From the NCBI GenBank assembly GCA_023458995.1, contig JAEWVV010000099.1, positions 1 to 5,261 on the forward strand: 5,261 bases of DNA, given 5' to 3'. Below, piece by piece: positions 4,948 to 5,261 of this stretch (its first letter is position 1; the number at the start of each line of letters is the position of its first letter). The notes under the pieces are model-generated. The model saw only the letters and a list, made by a program, of their open reading frames with translations. It searched no databases and was not told the DNA's origin. The translations under genes were made by a program, and so were the position numbers. This DNA comes from Bacillota bacterium (GTDB lineage: Bacteria > Bacillota_I > Bacilli_A > Acholeplasmatales > Acholeplasmataceae).

Positions 4948-5261
4948 ATGCCAAAGATGAATGATGACACTAGTGGTTTATCACATACGAAATGGAACTG
5001 CCAGTACCACATCGTGTTCACCCCGAAGTATCGAAGAAAAGCGATCTATGGTAAACTCCGAGCAGATATCGGGAAATATTTGAGACCTCTTTGTGAATAC
5101 AAAGGTGTCGAAATAGTGGAAGCACATGCTCGTCAAAATACCACCAAAGATCGCCGTAAGTTCATTCATGGGATATCTCAAAGGAAAGAGCAGCTTGATC
5201 ATCTTTGACGAGCATGCGAATCTCAAGTATAACTATGGATCCAGACACTTCTGGTCAGAAG
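4948..5261 (+). pseudogene. tnpA: IS200-type transposase, frameshifted by a small deletion, 3' end outside the window
   Basis: An intact TnpA is an HUH/tyrosine transposase that cuts and joins single-stranded element ends. The first 59 codons from the ATG at 4948 give a normal N-terminus (SLSHTKWNCQYHIVFTPKYRRK-like, then ADIGKYLRPLCEYKGVEIVEA). After GAA GCA (5119-5124) the family continues with a DHIHM segment holding the two catalytic histidines. That segment is missing, and the frame shifts. The rest of the protein is plain in the next frame from ATG 5126: MLVKIPPK, FMGYLKGKSS, DEHANLKYNYGSRHFW, open to the window edge. The initial frame ends at TGA 5206-5208 after unrelated residues. The lost piece is about 17-23 nt. 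The start at 4948 is chosen because AAGGAGG (4929-4935) precedes it by 12 nt. The product should be inactive in the form seen. Confidence 0.85.

Larger units (their letters stand above)
4827..5261 (+). mobile_element. IS200/IS605-family insertion sequence, left part, running off the right edge
   Basis: The element is recognised from its transposase (an IS200-type HUH single-stranded DNA transposase, here broken), a left-end hairpin at 4827-4845, and a leader with an SD-masking stem-loop, as known for IS200. Members of this family have subterminal palindromes in place of terminal inverted repeats and make no target duplication. The left boundary therefore cannot be fixed from one end, and it may lie up to about 25 nt further left. 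No accessory tnpB gene is visible within the window. The element sits immediately after the spx terminator and does not break spx. Confidence 0.85.

Noticed and set aside
5126..5208. Programmed frameshift giving full-length transposase
   Set aside because: There is no slippery run at the junction, and a simple shift would still lack the catalytic His-x-His segment. A deletion explains both facts.
4981..5226. 81-aa minus-strand reading frame
   Set aside because: It is antisense to the transposase remnant, which explains the sequence fully in the plus strand.
1..5261. CRISPR array, tRNA or rRNA gene
   Set aside because: No regularly spaced repeats or cloverleaf-forming stretches were seen. 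The structured RNA near 2085-2295 is a T-box leader, not a tRNA.

Overview
The window is AT-rich and carries low-GC Gram-positive (Bacillota) signatures: a tryptophan T-box leader, an Spx redox regulator, strong AAGGAGG-type ribosome binding sites, TTGNNN/TATAAT promoters and U-tract hairpin terminators. Tryptophan is written TGG in every gene, there are no in-frame TGA codons, and the four intact genes end in TAA. The standard genetic code is therefore in use. A Bacillus/Erysipelotrichia-type lineage or an Acholeplasma-like Mollicute would fit, but the genus cannot be read from the sequence alone.

Layout, left to right. (1) A possible divergent promoter and SD for a gene lying off the left edge. 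(2) A diacylglycerol-kinase-family lipid kinase on +, ending in a hairpin terminator shared with the convergent gene. (3) trpS on -, preceded by a T-box leader with a readable UGG specifier, its own terminator/antiterminator, and a promoter whose -35 box lies in the last codons of pepF. (4) pepF (oligoendopeptidase F) on -. (5) A 221-bp divergent intergenic region with a promoter for each side. (6) spx on +, with an unusual cysteine-containing C-terminal tail and a strong terminator. (7) Directly after that terminator, the left part of an IS200/IS605-type insertion sequence whose transposase is broken by a short deletion that removes the catalytic HUH histidines. The element runs off the right edge.

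How the genes relate. trpS is controlled by tRNA-Trp charging. spx and pepF, with trpS close by, recall the trpS-opp-spx-mecA-coiA-pepF-yjbH neighbourhood of Bacillus subtilis, so this may be a condensed and rearranged version of that region. The lipid kinase is an independent housekeeping-type unit. The insertion sequence is a later arrival. It appears to keep an expression-control leader, with a promoter inside the loop of a hairpin that hides the ribosome binding site, although its transposase can no longer be full length.

I see no CRISPR array, tRNA, rRNA or convincing new multi-gene system. The most rewarding points are the Spx tail, the IS leader architecture and the HUH-removing deletion.
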